Positions 47,631-57,351 of a stretch of DNA of 64,000 nucleotides are shown in pieces (within the stretch, counting starts at the first letter, position 1; each line of letters begins with the position of its first letter). The stretch is from Bacillus suaedaesalsae (GTDB taxonomy: Bacteria > Bacillota > Bacilli > Bacillales > SA4): NCBI RefSeq assembly GCF_016890225.1, contig NZ_JAFELM010000013.1:62001-126000 (forward strand), written 5' to 3'. The notes below the pieces were generated by a model that made no database searches, had not been told where the DNA came from, and was given only the letters and a program-made list of their open reading frames with translations. The position numbers and the translations under genes are program-made.

Positions 47631-48428
47631 TTAACCCTTATACCACTCAATGGAAGACTCAGTAAATTCATGTTCATAGCCAAACTTTTCATAAAGATGT
47701 TTGGCCATTTCACTGGATTGTAACGTTGCAATTTTGTACCCTTCTTCTAGCGCATGCTGATGCACGACCTCTAATAATTGGGGTGCATATCCTTTTCCTC
47801 TTGCACTTTCAACAGTTGCAACCCAGTAGATTCCTACAACACCGTATGCAAATAGCGCAGAAATTGCTGCAACCGGAACACCTTTTTCATAGCCTACATA
47901 ATGATGAAATAAGTCCATTGTTGAAAGATTCGCATCTGTAAATGGCTTTTCATAGGATTGAATATGAAATGTTTCACAAACAACCTTTACCCAATCGTTA
48001 AGATCGGGTTCATTATTCACTTTCTTTACTACAAAATGTTCAGGTGTTTCTTGAACAACAATATTTCGCTTTTCTAATTCGAGTGACATTCCGTACAAAT
48101 TATCAGCTAGAACAAATCCGTTTAAAAGTAGATTTTCTTTTAAATCTGAAGGCTGAGATTGGTCATTCACTAAGCAGCAAAGCGCTCCAATTTTCCCGTC
48201 TAATCTCTTCTTTACTTGTTCAATTGTCTCTAGAACGATCTTTGAATTTTTTGCATTAAAATTTTGCATGAGTACGTTTTGGAAGCAAGAAAATACCCAT
48301 TGAACCCCATTTTCCTCTTTGAGCAAATCCATTTTCGTATCACGTAAACTGTTAATATACAAAATCCGATTGGATATATTCGCGTCAATTACTTGTTGTT
48401 TATTTTTTTTATCTACTATTACTGTCAT
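47631..48428 (-). CDS. GNAT family N-acetyltransferase
   Basis: 265 residues. N-terminal half divergent; the C-terminal GNAT core includes GVPVAAISALFAYGVVGIYWVATVESARGKGYAPQLLEVVHQHALEEGYKIATLQSSEMAKHLYEKFGYEHEF (acetyl-CoA loop ARGKGYA). Substrate unknown. ATAGGAGGATTAT precedes the ATG. It is the third acetyltransferase in the window and unrelated in context to its neighbours. Confidence 0.88.
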   Translation of the reverse strand: MTVIVDKKNKQQVIDANISNRILYINSLRDTKMDLLKEENGVQWVFSCFQNVLMQNFNAKNSKIVLETIEQVKKRLDGKIGALCCLVNDQSQPSDLKENLLLNGFVLADNLYGMSLELEKRNIVVQETPEHFVVKKVNNEPDLNDWVKVVCETFHIQSYEKPFTDANLSTMDLFHHYVGYEKGVPVAAISALFAYGVVGIYWVATVESARGKGYAPQLLEVVHQHALEEGYKIATLQSSEMAKHLYEKFGYEHEFTESSIEWYKG

Positions 48429-48664
48429 ATAATCCTCCTATAATATTTCTCTTAATTAGAAATAGTCATCCACATTCTAAACACCCCCTTGTTACACATT
48501 TTTATAATAAATTTATTAAATGAGTCTCACTTATGGGAAACCTGGTGAGCTCCAAAGTTTCACTTATCAATCCTTGAAGAGATACAACCCCTAAATTCTA
48601 CTACTCTCGTATTCACTTATACCACATCTATGTATAAAAGGAAATTATTAGGTTAACATTTTAG

Positions 48665-49771
48665 TTATTTCACCTTTCCCCTTGCATCTACTTTCCAGGT
48701 TTCAAGCACACAATTTTGTTGATGAACCACATACTCTTCATTTTGATTGACAACCACACAAGCATGGTTTGGAATTATTCGGACTTTGTCATTTAGTTTT
48801 AGTGAATGATCTCCTGTGAAGGATACAATTCCATGTTCTTCAGACAATCGCTCAATTAGTAGATTGGGATGTCCTACAATATGGCCAAATCCGTTTACCG
48901 TTGTATTTCCATGTGCTCCTTTATCTAAGCAAAGTATTTTACTGCCGGTGTCTACTACAATGCGGTTGTTATACACACCTACTACTGAAGCAAGTACAGA
49001 TAAAGCGCAGTTTTCCAAAGTCGTAACTCCTAGTCCCACTTGAATCATGTCAAAAAATATTGCATTTCCAGGTCTGATTTCTGTTATTCCATTCACTTTT
49101 CCTGCAATCTTATAGGTTGGTGTTGAACCGACACTGCGAACCGGAATTGGAATACCATTTACTTCACACAGCTTTGCACTTTCACTAACTGCAAGTCCCT
49201 CATTCTTTCCGATTTTCTCAATTTCTTTTACCGAGACTGCTGCATAGGAGTGACCAGCATGCGTAAAAATCCCCCCTAGCTTTAGATTCGGTAATAATTG
49301 AATTTGTTCTGCTAGACTCAAAACCTCTTTTCCAGGATTAACCCCACATCGGTTTAATCCCGAATTCACTTTTATCCATACTTCAAGTATTTCGCCACAA
49401 TGTTCCAACCCTTTTTGAAGAAAATGAAGTTGTTCTTTTTGATCAACTGCAATTTTAAGCCTCGTTCCATTTCTCAATAAGTGGATAAGCCTTTCAATTT
49501 TGATGCTACTGGAAACCGGATATGCGATTAAAATGTCTCGTATCCCGGCATGTGCCATCACTTCTGCTTCCCCAATTTTGGCTGTTGTAATGCCAACTGC
49601 ACCTGCCTCTTGTTGTAACTCCGCAATATATCCGCTTTTATGTGTTTTACTATGAGGCCTCACAGAAAGGCCATTTTGCCTTGCAAATTTAAAAATATCT
49701 TCTAAATTACGTTGCATTTTATGTTTATCAAGTAACAATGTTGGAGTATCCAATTCAAAGATTGAAGACAT
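48665..49771 (-). CDS. D-threonine aldolase / D-serine dehydratase-like PLP enzyme
   Basis: 368 residues of the alanine-racemase-fold D-TA family: LDTPTLLLDKHKMQRNLEDI, then the PLP lysine motif VRPHSKTHKSG (Lys near 45) and EVWIKVNSGLNRCGV. A C-terminal metal site is present, IPNHACVVVNQNEEY (His and Cys ligands). Family enzymes cleave D-threonine/D-allo-threonine or dehydrate D-serine in the cytosol with PLP and a divalent metal. Which of these is unknown. ATG at 49771 has AAGGGG; a GTG three codons earlier is possible. It is next to an alanine/glycine:Na+ symporter, hinting at amino-acid use. Confidence 0.88.
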   Translation of the reverse strand: MSSIFELDTPTLLLDKHKMQRNLEDIFKFARQNGLSVRPHSKTHKSGYIAELQQEAGAVGITTAKIGEAEVMAHAGIRDILIAYPVSSSIKIERLIHLLRNGTRLKIAVDQKEQLHFLQKGLEHCGEILEVWIKVNSGLNRCGVNPGKEVLSLAEQIQLLPNLKLGGIFTHAGHSYAAVSVKEIEKIGKNEGLAVSESAKLCEVNGIPIPVRSVGSTPTYKIAGKVNGITEIRPGNAIFFDMIQVGLGVTTLENCALSVLASVVGVYNNRIVVDTGSKILCLDKGAHGNTTVNGFGHIVGHPNLLIERLSEEHGIVSFTGDHSLKLNDKVRIIPNHACVVVNQNEEYVVHQQNCVLETWKVDARGKVK

Positions 49772-49800
49772 TTTATTCACCCCTTTTTTCGATAAAAAAA

Positions 49801-49823
49801 TGGCAAACCATTATGATTTGCCA
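49801..49823 (-). terminator. Terminator of the AgcS gene
   Basis: TGGCAAA / TTTGCCA stem with a 9-nt loop and a minus-strand tail TTTTTTTATCG; it falls between AgcS and the D-TA-like gene. Confidence 0.85.
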
Positions 49824-49840
49824 TTCCTTTTTATGAAAGA

Positions 49841-51322
49841 TTACACATCTAATGTTTTATCTTTTTTTGATGATGGTGTATCTGGGATATATTTATAATC
49901 ATTTACCCAGTAATCCGCATTTTTAATTCCTAATTTCACAGGGTTAAACACTGGATCAAGACCTTGTTTTTTCTGTGTTTCGTAATCTTTAAATACTTTC
50001 AAGGCTGGTTTAGCTAATATCAATATGGCGATCATATTCAGCCAAACCATTAGACCTAAACCTACATCTCCTAATGCCCACGCAAGTGCAGCTTCATTTG
50101 TTGCACCATAGTAGGTTGCACCTAGAAGAACAATTTTCAAAATCAACATTGGTATTTTACTGTTTTTTCCACGTGTTAAGTACGCAATGTTCGTCTCAGC
50201 CATGTAATAGTAAGCCATGATTGTAGTGAACGCGAAGAAGAATAATGCTACAGCAACAAATCCTGGTCCGAAACCTGGTAGTGCTGTATCGACAGCTGCC
50301 TGAGTAAATGCTGGCCCTTCTTTGACACCTGGAAGACCCTCTTTAAGCATTGTATCATTTGGTCCGTACGTATTGTACATGCCTGTGAATAAAATCATAA
50401 ACGCAGTCGCAGAACAAACTAGTAATGTATCAATGTATACAGATGCTGCTTGAACTAATCCTTGCTTCGCAGGATGTGAAACCTCCGCCGCTGCTGCAGC
50501 ATGTGGTCCTGTACCTTGACCTGCTTCGTTTGAATAAATACCACGCTTAACTCCCCATGCAATTGCCATACCAATTATTCCACCAAATGCAGAATCTAAA
50601 GCGAACGCACTCTTAAAGATCAATGCCATCACTTCTGGGAACATACCAATATTGCTAATAATAATATATAACGCAATTAAGACATAGCCTATAGCCATAA
50701 ACGGTACAATGTATGATGCTGCTCGAGAGATACGCTTAACTCCACCAAATATAATTACAGCAAGAAGAGCAATAATAATTACAGCTACCAACTTGTCATT
50801 GGTACCAAATGCTTCTCCCATTGCAACTGTAATTGAATTTGATTGAATACCTGGCATTAATAACGCCATTGCAAGTAAAGCTGAAATCGCAAATAGGATT
50901 CCATACCATTTCCAGCCAATACCTTTTTCAATGTAATATGCTGGTCCCCCGCGGTATTCCCCATCCTGCTTTTCTTTATAAACTTGAGCCAACGTTGATT
51001 CAATGAATGCACTTGAAGCACCGATAAAGGCAATTGCCCACATCCAAAATACTGCACCGGGTCCCCCCATTGCAATTGCAGTAGCGGTACCTGCGATATT
51101 ACCTGTACCAACACGCCCTGAAAGCGCTAACGATAATGCTTGAAATGAAGAAACCCCAGCTTCTGAGCTCTTCCCTTTAAACATTAAACCAAACATATCT
51201 TTAATATGTCTTACTTGTAAAAATCTTGTTAAAACAGAAAATAAAAGTCCGATTGCTAAACAACCATAAATCATGACCGGGCTCCACAGTATTCCTACGA
51301 GCCAATTGACTAGTTCTGTCAT
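49841..51322 (-). CDS. Alanine/glycine:sodium symporter (AgcS family)
   Basis: 493 residues, ten to eleven helices of the LeuT-like AgcS fold. Signatures are FQALSLALSGRVGTGNIAGTATAIAMGGPGAVFWMWAIAFIGASSAFIESTLAQVYKEKQ and GVKRGIYSNEAGQGTGPHAAAAAEVSHPAKQG, the standard Na+:alanine symporter motif. It imports alanine, glycine or D-alanine with Na+. ATG at 51322 (AAGGAGGGG) is chosen; the upstream extension lacks a site. Terminator downstream. Confidence 0.93.
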   Translation of the reverse strand: MTELVNWLVGILWSPVMIYGCLAIGLLFSVLTRFLQVRHIKDMFGLMFKGKSSEAGVSSFQALSLALSGRVGTGNIAGTATAIAMGGPGAVFWMWAIAFIGASSAFIESTLAQVYKEKQDGEYRGGPAYYIEKGIGWKWYGILFAISALLAMALLMPGIQSNSITVAMGEAFGTNDKLVAVIIIALLAVIIFGGVKRISRAASYIVPFMAIGYVLIALYIIISNIGMFPEVMALIFKSAFALDSAFGGIIGMAIAWGVKRGIYSNEAGQGTGPHAAAAAEVSHPAKQGLVQAASVYIDTLLVCSATAFMILFTGMYNTYGPNDTMLKEGLPGVKEGPAFTQAAVDTALPGFGPGFVAVALFFFAFTTIMAYYYMAETNIAYLTRGKNSKIPMLILKIVLLGATYYGATNEAALAWALGDVGLGLMVWLNMIAILILAKPALKVFKDYETQKKQGLDPVFNPVKLGIKNADYWVNDYKYIPDTPSSKKDKTLDV

Positions 51323-51420
51323 AGTACCCCTCCTTATTATCTGAATCTTATGTATCTTACAAAAATTATATGTCATTTATGTCCAACTCCACAAGGTAAA
51401 AATTCACAGTTTATTCACAA

Positions 51421-51466
51421 CTATTCGACAAGTGACAGTCACCACCCGAATTTTGTCGAATAATCA
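51421..51466. repeat. Dispersed repeat R1, copy 5
   Basis: ATTCGACAAGTGACAGTCACC and ACCCGAATTTTGTCGAATAA; here both sides of the palindrome (ATTCGACAA... / ...TTGTCGAAT) are present around a shortened core. It lies between the symporter start and the ABC exporter terminator. Confidence 0.68.
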
Positions 51467-51477
51467 CAACAAAAAAA

Positions 51478-51495
51478 GCCTAGGTTTCCCCTGGC
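51478..51495 (-). terminator. Terminator of the ABC exporter operon
   Basis: GCCAGG / CCTAGGC with one bulge and a short loop, followed on the minus strand by TTTTTTTGTTG; just after the yfiC-like stop. Confidence 0.75.
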
Positions 51496-51499
51496 CATG

Positions 51500-53335
51500 T
51501 TATATAGCATCATCTTCCAAATGACTATGATACAACTCATAATAAAATCCTTTTTTAGCTAACAATGATGCATGCGAACCACTCTCAATAATTTGACCAT
51601 CTTTCAATACTAGAATTAAATCCGCATTTTGAATCGTATTAAGACGGTGGGCAATAACAAAACTTGTTCTCCCCTCCATTAATCGTCCAAGGGCATCTTG
51701 TATTTTCATTTCTGTAATGGTATCAATACTGCTGGTTGCCTCATCTAAAACGAGAATGGAAGGATTTGCAAGGATTGCCCGCGCAATCGATAATAGCTGT
51801 CTTTGCCCTTGGCTAATTCCACTGCCATCCTGACGTAAAAGCATATCGTATTCATCTGGTAATTTTTTTATAAAAGAGTGTGCATTCGCTAATTTTGCAG
51901 CTTCTACCACTTCTTCATCAGTTGCATCAAGTCTTCCATAGCGAATATTTTCCATTATTGTTCCTTCAAATAAGAAGGAATCCTGCAAGACAAAGCCCAT
52001 AAAATTTCGTAAGCATTCTCGTTTAACATTCGAAATTTCATGTCCATCAATTAAGATACTACCTGAATTCAATTCATAAAATCTTGAAAGAAGGTTAATA
52101 ACCGTCGTTTTCCCCGCTCCTGTTGGACCAACTAACGCTACAGTTTGACCCGGAGATACATGGAAGGTTAAATCCCTAACTGTATCCCCACCCTTTTCAT
52201 AAGAGAAGGTTGCATTTTTAAACTCTACTTCACCTTTCACATTATTCAAGACAATTGCATTTTTTTCATCGTTTTCTTCTTCCTGCTCATCAATGATCTC
52301 AAAGACACGCTCTGCACCCGCAACCGCAGACAATAGCATATTAAATTGGTTAGCTAATTCATTGACAGGTCTTGTGAATTGCCTGGAATACTCTGCAAAA
52401 ATGACAATTTCCCCAATTGAAATCCAACCCTTTAACGCAAAAATACCCCCAACTCCTGCTATAATGGCAAAGCTTAAGTTGTTTAACATATTCATCAATT
52501 TTGGGATAAATCCTGTAATCGTTTGAGCCCAGAAAGCCGATGCTTTTAACTTATCGCTTTTCTCCATAAATTCTTCTATCACTTTATCTTCTTGAGAAAA
52601 AGCTTTTACAATTCTTTGACCCGAAATTGTTTCTTCAATAAAACCGTTTAAATTACCTAAGTTCTTTTGCGTCTCTTTAAATAACAAACTAGTTCTGCTC
52701 GTTATCCATCGTATGCCTACAAACATTGCTGGAATAATCAGCATGGTAATGAACGTAAGTAAAGGACTGATCCATAACATGACTGTCACAGTTCCAATGA
52801 GTGTTAATACACTTGAAAAAACTTGAATGACAGAGCTATTTAACGTTGCACTTACATTTTCGATATCATTCGTAACACGGCTCATCAACTCGCCATGTTG
52901 TCTTTTATCAAAAAAGGGAATAGGCAACATATGAAGATGCCTAAATAATTGATTTCTCATTTTTGTTACTGTATTTTGGGCGATTCCAATCATCCATATT
53001 GCCTGAAGCCACATTGATATCGAATAAAAAATATAAATGCCCACTAGACTAACTAGCATGGTTAATAGACCATCAGCTTTTCGTTCAACAATATACTCGT
53101 CGATGACAACGCCTATTAAATACGGCCCTAACAACCCTAACGCAGAGCTGATGACAACCATTAATAAAACTAATGATAGTAAGATTTTTTTCTCCGCTAA
53201 ATACTTCCATAAACGATGAACGGTTCCCCAAAAGTTTTTCGCTTTTGGTTTCTTTTTCTTTGGAGCCCCCTGTTCTTCAGTTGGTTGTAATGATAGTTTT
53301 TTATACCGAAAAGGTTTAGTCAGCTGCTCGAACAT
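51500..53335 (-). CDS. yfiC: Heterodimeric ABC exporter subunit, YfiC-like
   Basis: 611 residues: a basic N-terminal extension (KKKKPKAK), six-helix transmembrane domain, then an ATPase domain with Walker A GPTGAGKTT (near 400), signature ISQGQRQLLSIAR, Walker B ILVLDEATSSID with catalytic Glu, and H-loop IAHRLN. It pairs with the YfiB-like subunit encoded upstream with a 20-bp overlap. This subunit supplies the catalytic Glu; the partner has Asp. The start at 53335 (AGGAGGGA site) is preferred. Substrate unknown; multidrug or lipid export is typical. Confidence 0.92.
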   Translation of the reverse strand: MFEQLTKPFRYKKLSLQPTEEQGAPKKKKPKAKNFWGTVHRLWKYLAEKKILLSLVLLMVVISSALGLLGPYLIGVVIDEYIVERKADGLLTMLVSLVGIYIFYSISMWLQAIWMIGIAQNTVTKMRNQLFRHLHMLPIPFFDKRQHGELMSRVTNDIENVSATLNSSVIQVFSSVLTLIGTVTVMLWISPLLTFITMLIIPAMFVGIRWITSRTSLLFKETQKNLGNLNGFIEETISGQRIVKAFSQEDKVIEEFMEKSDKLKASAFWAQTITGFIPKLMNMLNNLSFAIIAGVGGIFALKGWISIGEIVIFAEYSRQFTRPVNELANQFNMLLSAVAGAERVFEIIDEQEEENDEKNAIVLNNVKGEVEFKNATFSYEKGGDTVRDLTFHVSPGQTVALVGPTGAGKTTVINLLSRFYELNSGSILIDGHEISNVKRECLRNFMGFVLQDSFLFEGTIMENIRYGRLDATDEEVVEAAKLANAHSFIKKLPDEYDMLLRQDGSGISQGQRQLLSIARAILANPSILVLDEATSSIDTITEMKIQDALGRLMEGRTSFVIAHRLNTIQNADLILVLKDGQIIESGSHASLLAKKGFYYELYHSHLEDDAI

Positions 53336-55061
53336 GATGGACTCCCTCCTCTCTTGCTTGCGATTGAAAAATCTTTCTATACAGCTCACTGCTTTCTAGC
53401 AATTCATGATGGTTGCCTTGAGCTAGTAATTTACCTTCATTTAATAATAAAATTTTATCAGCCTCTACTGCAGTACTGACCTTTTGTGTAATAATCAACG
53501 TCGTGCACGTGTAATTTTTCATTGCTTTTAATAGTTTTGCTTCCGTCTTTAAGTCTAGGGCACTTGTACTATCATCTAATAACAATATTTTCGGCTTTCT
53601 GATTAGTGCTCTCGCAATAGAAATCCGCTGCTTTTGGCCACCAGATAGATTCACACCTTTTTGACCAAGTAATGTATTGTATCCATTCGGAAGCTTCTCG
53701 ATCGTATCGTGTATTTGTGCATCTTTAGCCGCTTCAATTACTTCCTGTAATGAAGCATTCTCTTTCCCCCATGATATGTTGTCTCTTATAGAACCAGTAA
53801 ACAGCATCGATTCTTGCGGAACATATCCTATTTGTTTTCGTATGTTTTCCATTTTCATTGTGATAATGTCTTTGTCATCAATAAGGACTTTTCCTTTTGA
53901 AACATCATAAAGCCTTGGTATTAGTTGAAATAACGAGGTTTTCCCAGAACCTGTTGCACCTAGTATCGCGACCATTTCACCTGGTTCAATAACAAATGAT
54001 AAATCACGAAGCACGACATCTAAAGTTCCTGGGTATTGAAAAGATACTTCCTCAAATCCAATTTTCCCTTCCTTTACCGTTTCTTCTTTTGAAATTGTTT
54101 TTGATGCATCCATTACAGCTATTTCAGTTTCTAACACTTCCGCTATACGGCCCGCTGACGCTCTCGCTCTTGAAAAGGCCATCACAATCCAAGAAAAGAT
54201 TGATAAAGCAGATGTAATTCTCATCCCGTAATGAACAATCGCAACAACATCCCCAACCTTTGCTCCACCTGTATTAATCTCAAAGTTTCCAAACCAAAGA
54301 ATGGCAATAATACTTACATTCATTAATAACAAAAGAATCGGCATCGACGTTTCCATTAAGCGTAACGCGGAGACAGTTTTCTCCATTAATTTATCGTTCG
54401 CTTCGGAAAATCGTTTTATTTCATGATTCCTTCTCATAAATGCACGAATCAATCTCATACCCGTTAAATTTTCACGCATAACATTGTTTACTGCATCTAA
54501 TCGCTCTTGAACAGAATGGAATAGTCCCCAGCCTTTATTCATTACCCATAATAGGAAAAAGAAAAGGACCGGGACTGTTACTAGCAATAAAAGAGCTAGC
54601 TTTACATTTACAATAAGAGCCATAATCACTCCACCAATAATTAAAAGTGGTGCTCTTAACATGATTCTCAGCGCCATAAAGACCGTGTTCTGTATTTGTG
54701 TCACATCATTCGTCAATCTTGTAATAAGTGATGACGTTGGAAACTTATTAAAGTTCGCAAAGGAAAAAGCTTGAATTTTCTCAAACAACCCTTTTCTTAC
54801 GTCATATCCATAGCTTTGACTAACATGGGAAGCATAGAAGGAGTTGGTAATACCTGCAATAAATGCAAGAAGTGACATTCCAACCATGATCAATCCCCAG
54901 TGAAGAACGACTGAAAAATCACCTTTTAATATTCCATCATCAATGATTTTCGCCATTAGCAGTGGATGAATCAGCTCAACAACTAGCTCTGTTAACATAA
55001 AGAGAAGAGCTACTGCAACCGGTATTCGATATGGTTTTAGAAATGATAGTGCCTTAATCAT
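53316..55061 (-). CDS. yfiB: Heterodimeric ABC exporter subunit, YfiB-like
   Basis: 581 residues: a transmembrane domain with six helices (MIKALSFLKPYRIPVAVALLFMLTELVVELIHPLLM), then an ATPase domain with Walker A GATGSGKTS, signature LSGGQKQRISIARAL, and Walker B ILLLDDSTSALD in which the usual catalytic Glu is Asp. The switch loop reads ITQKVS rather than ITHRLS. These features mark the degenerate-site half of asymmetric exporters such as BmrC/BmrD. Start at 55061 (TTTGGGGGC upstream) is preferred over one six codons earlier. Confidence 0.92.
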   Translation of the reverse strand: MIKALSFLKPYRIPVAVALLFMLTELVVELIHPLLMAKIIDDGILKGDFSVVLHWGLIMVGMSLLAFIAGITNSFYASHVSQSYGYDVRKGLFEKIQAFSFANFNKFPTSSLITRLTNDVTQIQNTVFMALRIMLRAPLLIIGGVIMALIVNVKLALLLLVTVPVLFFFLLWVMNKGWGLFHSVQERLDAVNNVMRENLTGMRLIRAFMRRNHEIKRFSEANDKLMEKTVSALRLMETSMPILLLLMNVSIIAILWFGNFEINTGGAKVGDVVAIVHYGMRITSALSIFSWIVMAFSRARASAGRIAEVLETEIAVMDASKTISKEETVKEGKIGFEEVSFQYPGTLDVVLRDLSFVIEPGEMVAILGATGSGKTSLFQLIPRLYDVSKGKVLIDDKDIITMKMENIRKQIGYVPQESMLFTGSIRDNISWGKENASLQEVIEAAKDAQIHDTIEKLPNGYNTLLGQKGVNLSGGQKQRISIARALIRKPKILLLDDSTSALDLKTEAKLLKAMKNYTCTTLIITQKVSTAVEADKILLLNEGKLLAQGNHHELLESSELYRKIFQSQAREEGVHHVRAAD

Positions 55062-55200
55062 ATGTAAGCCCCCAAACATGTGTAACTCTATTGAAAGAAA
55101 AACTTAGTAAACCTAATATCTCGAATTATATCTATTTTATTATGATACCTCTTTTTCAAGAATAGTTAAATAATATTCTCCTTCAAAATTGAACAAAAAA

Positions 55201-55221
55201 ACCCAAGCTATCGGCTTGGGT
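55201..55221 (-). terminator. Terminator of the M6 protease gene
   Basis: ACCCAAGC / GCTTGGGT stem with a 5-nt loop; minus-strand tail TTTTTTGTTC. Confidence 0.9.
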
Positions 55222-55236
55222 TTTTAAGGCGAATTA

Positions 55237-57072
55237 TTATTTTTTCTTACCTTCATTTGCACTGTAGTAGAACTTAGCAGTGATTGAACCGTCTTCATTC
55301 TCTACAATGTCAGTTACATGGATTCCAGAATCAGCCGGAGTTGCGCTGTTGCCTTTCCAGAAGTAATAAGAACCCGTATGAACATTTCCTGAAACTGGAG
55401 TTAGCTTATCACCAGTCTTGAAGAAGTCTCCCGCATCTCCACGGTTTACATATTTCTCTAAATCGTAGTTACCGTCAGCTTGAACAACAGATAGACCATA
55501 GTGTGTAACTTCTGTTCCGTCACTAGCAGTTTGAGATTGGTTGAACTGGAAGCGCTTGTTCATCCAGTTTTCAACGTTGTTCGGACGGAAGCCAGCAGAT
55601 TGATATAACTCGATGATATTTTCATCAACATGCCATGCCAGTAATCCGTTAGCATCTTCACCTTGGCGAATAAACCCTTTGTTGAACCCATCTTGTTGAA
55701 CGTTTTCAAATAAGAAGTATTCAGTTCCGTTTGAACCTGGAACTTCCATTTTTACGATACCGTTATCAGCAGTTGCTTTATTGATAGCAGGTATAGTAAT
55801 TTCTTGTACTCCATCTTCAGGAGTAACTTCGATTGGATTTACCCAGCCTAAGAAAATCTTTGAGAATGGATCAAAGTGAGCAGGGGAATTGCCTGCATAT
55901 TGTGGTTGATTTGGGTAACGTAACCAAGAACCACCAGCCATCATTGAGTAGTTACCTACCCCTTCAGATGTATACACAGTGTCATAGAAATCAGGTAAGC
56001 CAAGAGCATGACCAAATTCGTGTGCATATACCCCTGTTTGCGCTGGGTATGGTCCTTGTTTTAATTCTTCTTTATACGTGCCAGTAGCATTATCAAATCC
56101 TGCAACGTTACCACCAATACCTGGCTGAATGTTGTAGTTATTTACAACCACTCCGTCATAGGTCATATCTTCAGCAACTGTTTTGTTAATCCATGCTGAT
56201 TGACTCATACCTGCATGAACATCTGCCGGTTTACCAGTTTCATAGTACTTACCATAATAAAGGGCACTTAATAGGCTCCACTTATGTGACCACCATTGGG
56301 CAGGGTCTCTACTAAACTCTGCTCCTGTACCTTCATGTACAACAAATATGTTTGGTACTTCACCGTTTTCAGCATATTTAGAGAAATCTACTTGATCATC
56401 TGCAGCTTTTAATAGATCACGTATGAATTCTCCTGTATGTGCATCACCGTTTACGTTACCGTTAACATATGTGCCATTTTCAGCATACTCACCTTCTTGG
56501 TCTAAATAGTAAGATGCTCCATGAGGAAGCTCAACCCATGCAAATTCTGTATTTTCATTTCTTACTAGATTTGTTTTTCCATAACTAGATTCTTTATATG
56601 CATTTTGCATCGTTCTATTTTTCGGAACATCCGGCCCATCATATTTCTTAAACTGTTCTAGTTCATAAGGATTGTACTCTGTTCCGAAGATGAGGTCCTC
56701 ATAATATTTCGCAGGTACTTGACCTGGCATATCACCTACCGGCTCATCACCATCTTTGTACTTCGCTAGCAATACAAGAACTGGAATGTCACCTGTTGCT
56801 TCTCTGTAAGCAACATGATTATCGCCGGGTTCTTGGAATTTTGTACCTTGTCCTGCGATCTTTTCTGCAGGATCAACCTTCGATAAATCAATACCCAACT
56901 CCTTCGCTTTTTGAGAAAGTTCAGGTGAAGCTCCCACAAAATGAGCTAAGTGTAAATCATATGTACCTTTTGCTTTTGCTTCTTCTGTACCTCCACTACT
57001 CACAACGCTACCAGCTACTAAACTACCAGCTAATGCTAGTGACAAAGCAGATTTTGATAATACTTTTAGCAC
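55237..57072 (-). CDS. Secreted M6-family metalloprotease (immune inhibitor A-like)
   Basis: 611 residues. A signal peptide (LSKSALSLALAGSLVAGSVV) precedes a propeptide-like segment, then the catalytic domain with the zinc motif HEFGHALGLPD (near 350) followed by GVGNYSMMAGGSW with the Met-turn. Upstream are WWSHKWSLLSALYYGKYYETG and NIFVVHEGTGAEFSRDP. It ends with a beta-rich C-terminal domain. M6 relatives are InhA of the B. cereus group and V. cholerae PrtV. The mature enzyme would be extracellular. The start is GTG with AGGAGG. Virulence is not implied. Confidence 0.88.
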   Translation of the reverse strand: MLKVLSKSALSLALAGSLVAGSVVSSGGTEEAKAKGTYDLHLAHFVGASPELSQKAKELGIDLSKVDPAEKIAGQGTKFQEPGDNHVAYREATGDIPVLVLLAKYKDGDEPVGDMPGQVPAKYYEDLIFGTEYNPYELEQFKKYDGPDVPKNRTMQNAYKESSYGKTNLVRNENTEFAWVELPHGASYYLDQEGEYAENGTYVNGNVNGDAHTGEFIRDLLKAADDQVDFSKYAENGEVPNIFVVHEGTGAEFSRDPAQWWSHKWSLLSALYYGKYYETGKPADVHAGMSQSAWINKTVAEDMTYDGVVVNNYNIQPGIGGNVAGFDNATGTYKEELKQGPYPAQTGVYAHEFGHALGLPDFYDTVYTSEGVGNYSMMAGGSWLRYPNQPQYAGNSPAHFDPFSKIFLGWVNPIEVTPEDGVQEITIPAINKATADNGIVKMEVPGSNGTEYFLFENVQQDGFNKGFIRQGEDANGLLAWHVDENIIELYQSAGFRPNNVENWMNKRFQFNQSQTASDGTEVTHYGLSVVQADGNYDLEKYVNRGDAGDFFKTGDKLTPVSGNVHTGSYYFWKGNSATPADSGIHVTDIVENEDGSITAKFYYSANEGKKK

Positions 57073-57329
57073 GCTAAAACCTCCTAATAGAATCAGAATA
57101 TAGTGCCCTTTAAATGTATCAGAAAATTCACCATTATTAAATAATTATAAATACCTAGTATTTCTACAAGAAAATAAGTATATGACATTATTTCGACATT
57201 CGAACTATATCTTTCTTCCTATTAATATGTGGTGATACGTTTGCACTCACTATACTCTTCTCCCAATTTCCTTAAAAAGTAAAACTATCACGATAAAAAA
57301 CCTTACTTTCTTCCTAATAAATAGAAAAA
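57073..57329. other. Intergenic region upstream of the protease (no gene seen)
   Basis: About 255 bp of AT-rich sequence. Besides the protease ribosome binding site at its left edge I find no convincing frame, hairpin or repeat. Confidence 0.6.
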
Positions 57330-57349
57330 AAGAACACCTAAGTGTTCTT
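57330..57349 (-). terminator. Terminator of the MFS gene
   Basis: AAGAACAC / GTGTTCTT stem with a 4-nt loop; minus-strand tail TTTTTCTATTT. It abuts the stop codon. Confidence 0.85.
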
Positions 57350-57351
57350 TT

